Below the pieces are notes generated by a model. That model was not told the origin of the DNA. It saw only the letters and a program-made list of their open reading frames with translations, and searched no databases. Shown one piece after another: positions 21,794-23,065 of a DNA stretch of 23,065 nucleotides; positions within the stretch are counted from its first letter, which is position 1; each line of letters starts with the position of its first letter. A program made the translations under genes and the position numbers. Source of the DNA: Aureococcus anophagefferens (taxonomy: Eukaryota > Sar > Pelagophyceae > Pelagomonadales > Pelagomonadaceae); assembly GCF_000186865.1 (NCBI RefSeq), contig NW_008705563.1, positions 1,163,709-1,186,773 on the forward strand, read 5' to 3'.

Positions 21794-22686
21794 CCGAGCG
21801 CGCCGGTCCCGCGGGTCCGCGGGCACCACGACGCGACGTCCCCGCGTCTTCCGCGCCGCCGCGACCACCGGCGGGGTCGGTCCGAAGCACCGGTGCGTCC
21901 TCCGGCGCCGCGGGCCGCGCGCCGACGGCAAAGCGCCGGCGTCGCGCCCCGGAGCGACGCCTCGGGCCGCCGAGTGCTCTGCATTTTGCACGACGACGCT
22001 CGTCGTGAGCCCGTGCAGGGACGGCGACGGAGGCCCGGCGGCGCGCGTGCGGCGCACGGACGCGCGCAACCCGCGGTGCGGGCGATATATGACGGATTAG
22101 GACTTAGCAAAATTTATCTCGTGAGGCCGTGAGAGCATGCCGGGCAAGTGCTTGCTAAAAGCGATCGCTAAACCACGTCTCCCAGCGTCTCCGCCGGCCG
22201 TCCAGCGGGTCGCGAGCTCCGGCCACGGCTCCGCCCGCCGGTCCCCGCGCCCCGACGCGGACGGCCCGTCGGCTGCGGGGATCGCTGCGGCGACCGGTGG
22301 CAGCCCCGCGGTCGGCGCGCGGTCCGCGCCGACGGAGGCATCGGCCGCGTCGACGCGGTCCTCCAAATTTTCGATCGGAGGTCTGGGAGCGGTCCTGGGG
22401 ACGCTCCGGGGGAAGTGCACGAGGCGCGGCCCGAAAACACCGGGCACGGTGTTTTCGGGTTTCGTGTCAACTTGGACTTCAAAGAGAATGTCCACAACTC
22501 GCCAGGTCTCGAAGCGACTCGATCTCGTGCGCCGCCGCGTCTCTCGCCCCGCGCGCGCGCCCCGGGGCCCCGCGCGGCCCGCGCGCCCCGCGCGACGCCC
22601 CGCGCGCCCCACGAGCCCGCCCGAGCGCCGCCACACACCCACAATCACCGTTTCGCTCACAGGTGCTGATCGATTTGTGTCAAGCC
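21794..22686. other. Gap upstream of oxidase and before the next gene
   Basis: About 890 bp. It should hold the oxidase 5' end (minus strand) and the promoter of the plus-strand gene. An AT-rich patch at about 22084-22120 (GATATATGACGGATTAGG, then GCAAAATTTATC) is a plausible promoter. ORFs here are Arg/Pro/Ala-rich with no motif. A stretch at 22478-22516 (CTTCAAAG then GGTCTCGAAGCG) shares words in the same order with copy A and may be a deleted introner. CGCTCACAG ending at 22661 could be a 5'-UTR acceptor for the next gene. Confidence 0.4.
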
Positions 22687-23065
22687 ATGGCCAAGGACAA
22701 GGCGTCGACGCGCAAGCCCCGCCGGCGCAACGCCCGGGCGCGCGACGACGGCGGCACGCGGCGCGCGACGGAAGCGACGCCGCCCGTCCGGGCGTCGAAG
22801 CGACTGTCCGTGCAGGTGTCCGCGGCCGCGTCCGCGTTCCTCGTGAACTTCCGCGTCCGCATGGACGCGATCGCGTCGATCTTCGTCAACTACCACGAGG
22901 AGCGCCAGGAGTTCGTCGCGAAGACCGAGGCCGCGGACCTCATCGAGCAGAACGTCGCCGAGATGATGGGGGTCGTGTACCGCGGCGCGTCCCCGCGTCC
23001 GCCGGCGAGTTTGAAAATTTTCCCGCCCCGCCCCGCGCCTCGCGCGGTCCCTCGCGCTCGCCCCG
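22687..23065 (+). CDS. Start of an unrecognised gene, 3' incomplete
   Basis: ATG 22687 (CAAGCCATGG) opens a frame that runs to the window end without a stop. The N-terminus is very basic (KPRRRNARARDDGGTRRAT), followed by a regular helical-looking part: SKRLSVQVSAAASAFLVNFR, MDAIASIFVNYHEERQEF, AADLIEQNVAEMMG. From about 22968 the composition changes to Pro/Arg with GAGTTTGAAAATTTTCCCG, which looks intronic, so the first exon probably ends around 22966-22976 at one of the GT dinucleotides (GGGGTCGTGTACC). I do not recognise the family. It may be a nuclear or nucleic-acid-binding protein from the basic tail, but this is weak. Confidence 0.5.
   Translation, partial: MAKDKASTRKPRRRNARARDDGGTRRATEATPPVRASKRLSVQVSAAASAFLVNFRVRMDAIASIFVNYHEERQEFVAKTEAADLIEQNVAEMMGVVYRGASPRPPASLKIFPPRPAPRAVPRARP

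Noticed and set aside
22097..22660. 187-residue minus-strand ORF as a possible first exon of the oxidase
   Set aside because: It lacks an LET-type helix, a signal peptide or any AOX-like sequence, and is Arg/Gly/Pro-rich.

Overview
The window is very GC-rich, gene-dense nuclear DNA from a eukaryote, most likely a photosynthetic stramenopile. The best fit is a pelagophyte such as Aureococcus or Pelagomonas. Three things point there: spliceosomal introns in nuclear-type genes; a signal peptide followed by an F-A-P plastid-targeting motif (the ASAFAP type of secondary plastids) at 11557; and introns that are short TIR/TSD mobile units, the 'introner elements' described in Aureococcus anophagefferens. 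The species is inferred from style, not shown. No bacterial operons, rRNA, tRNA or CRISPR were seen.

Layout, left to right. 2-1660 (+): 3' part of a gene for a basic protein with LysM-like and Tudor-like segments. 1698-3344 (-): queuine tRNA-ribosyltransferase with a possible plastid presequence and a degenerate zinc site. 3468-3935 (+): small four-helix membrane protein. 3945-5246 (-): unrecognised charged protein. 5388-6293 (-): ERGIC/Erv41-Erv46-type secretory protein. 6485-9103 (+): four-exon Ubl-TPR-aspartyl/asparaginyl beta-hydroxylase, whose first two introns are introners. 9144-9913 (-): SPEF1-type CH-domain microtubule protein. 10643-11557 (-): plastid-targeted membrane protein. 11704-13308 (+): secreted CrtC/AttH-like lipocalin protein. 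13387-14577 (+): RGG-rich SpoU rRNA 2'-O-methyltransferase. 14584-16530 (-): possible papain-fold protein with a compound introner intron. 16606-17994 (-): SH3-like/TPR/metallo-beta-lactamase fusion. 18152-19327 (+): METTL21-like methyltransferase. 19644-20935 (+): PHD-finger protein. 20948-21703 (-): plastid terminal oxidase/alternative oxidase, 5' part not found. 22687-end (+): start of an unrecognised gene.

The genome is extremely compact. Convergent neighbours are 6-40 bp apart and divergent pairs share 120-190 bp. There is no functional operon. The contents are a mix of RNA modification, secretory pathway, cilium, chromatin and plastid genes.

The most interesting layer is the introners. 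Two in the hydroxylase gene keep near-perfect terminal inverted repeats and 8-9 bp target duplications. A two-element compound lies in the 14584-16530 gene, and a fifth relative sits at the 5' edge of the oxidase. All five share an internal core even though their ends differ. All splice calls are by eye from frame continuity and family conservation; no transcript evidence was available.
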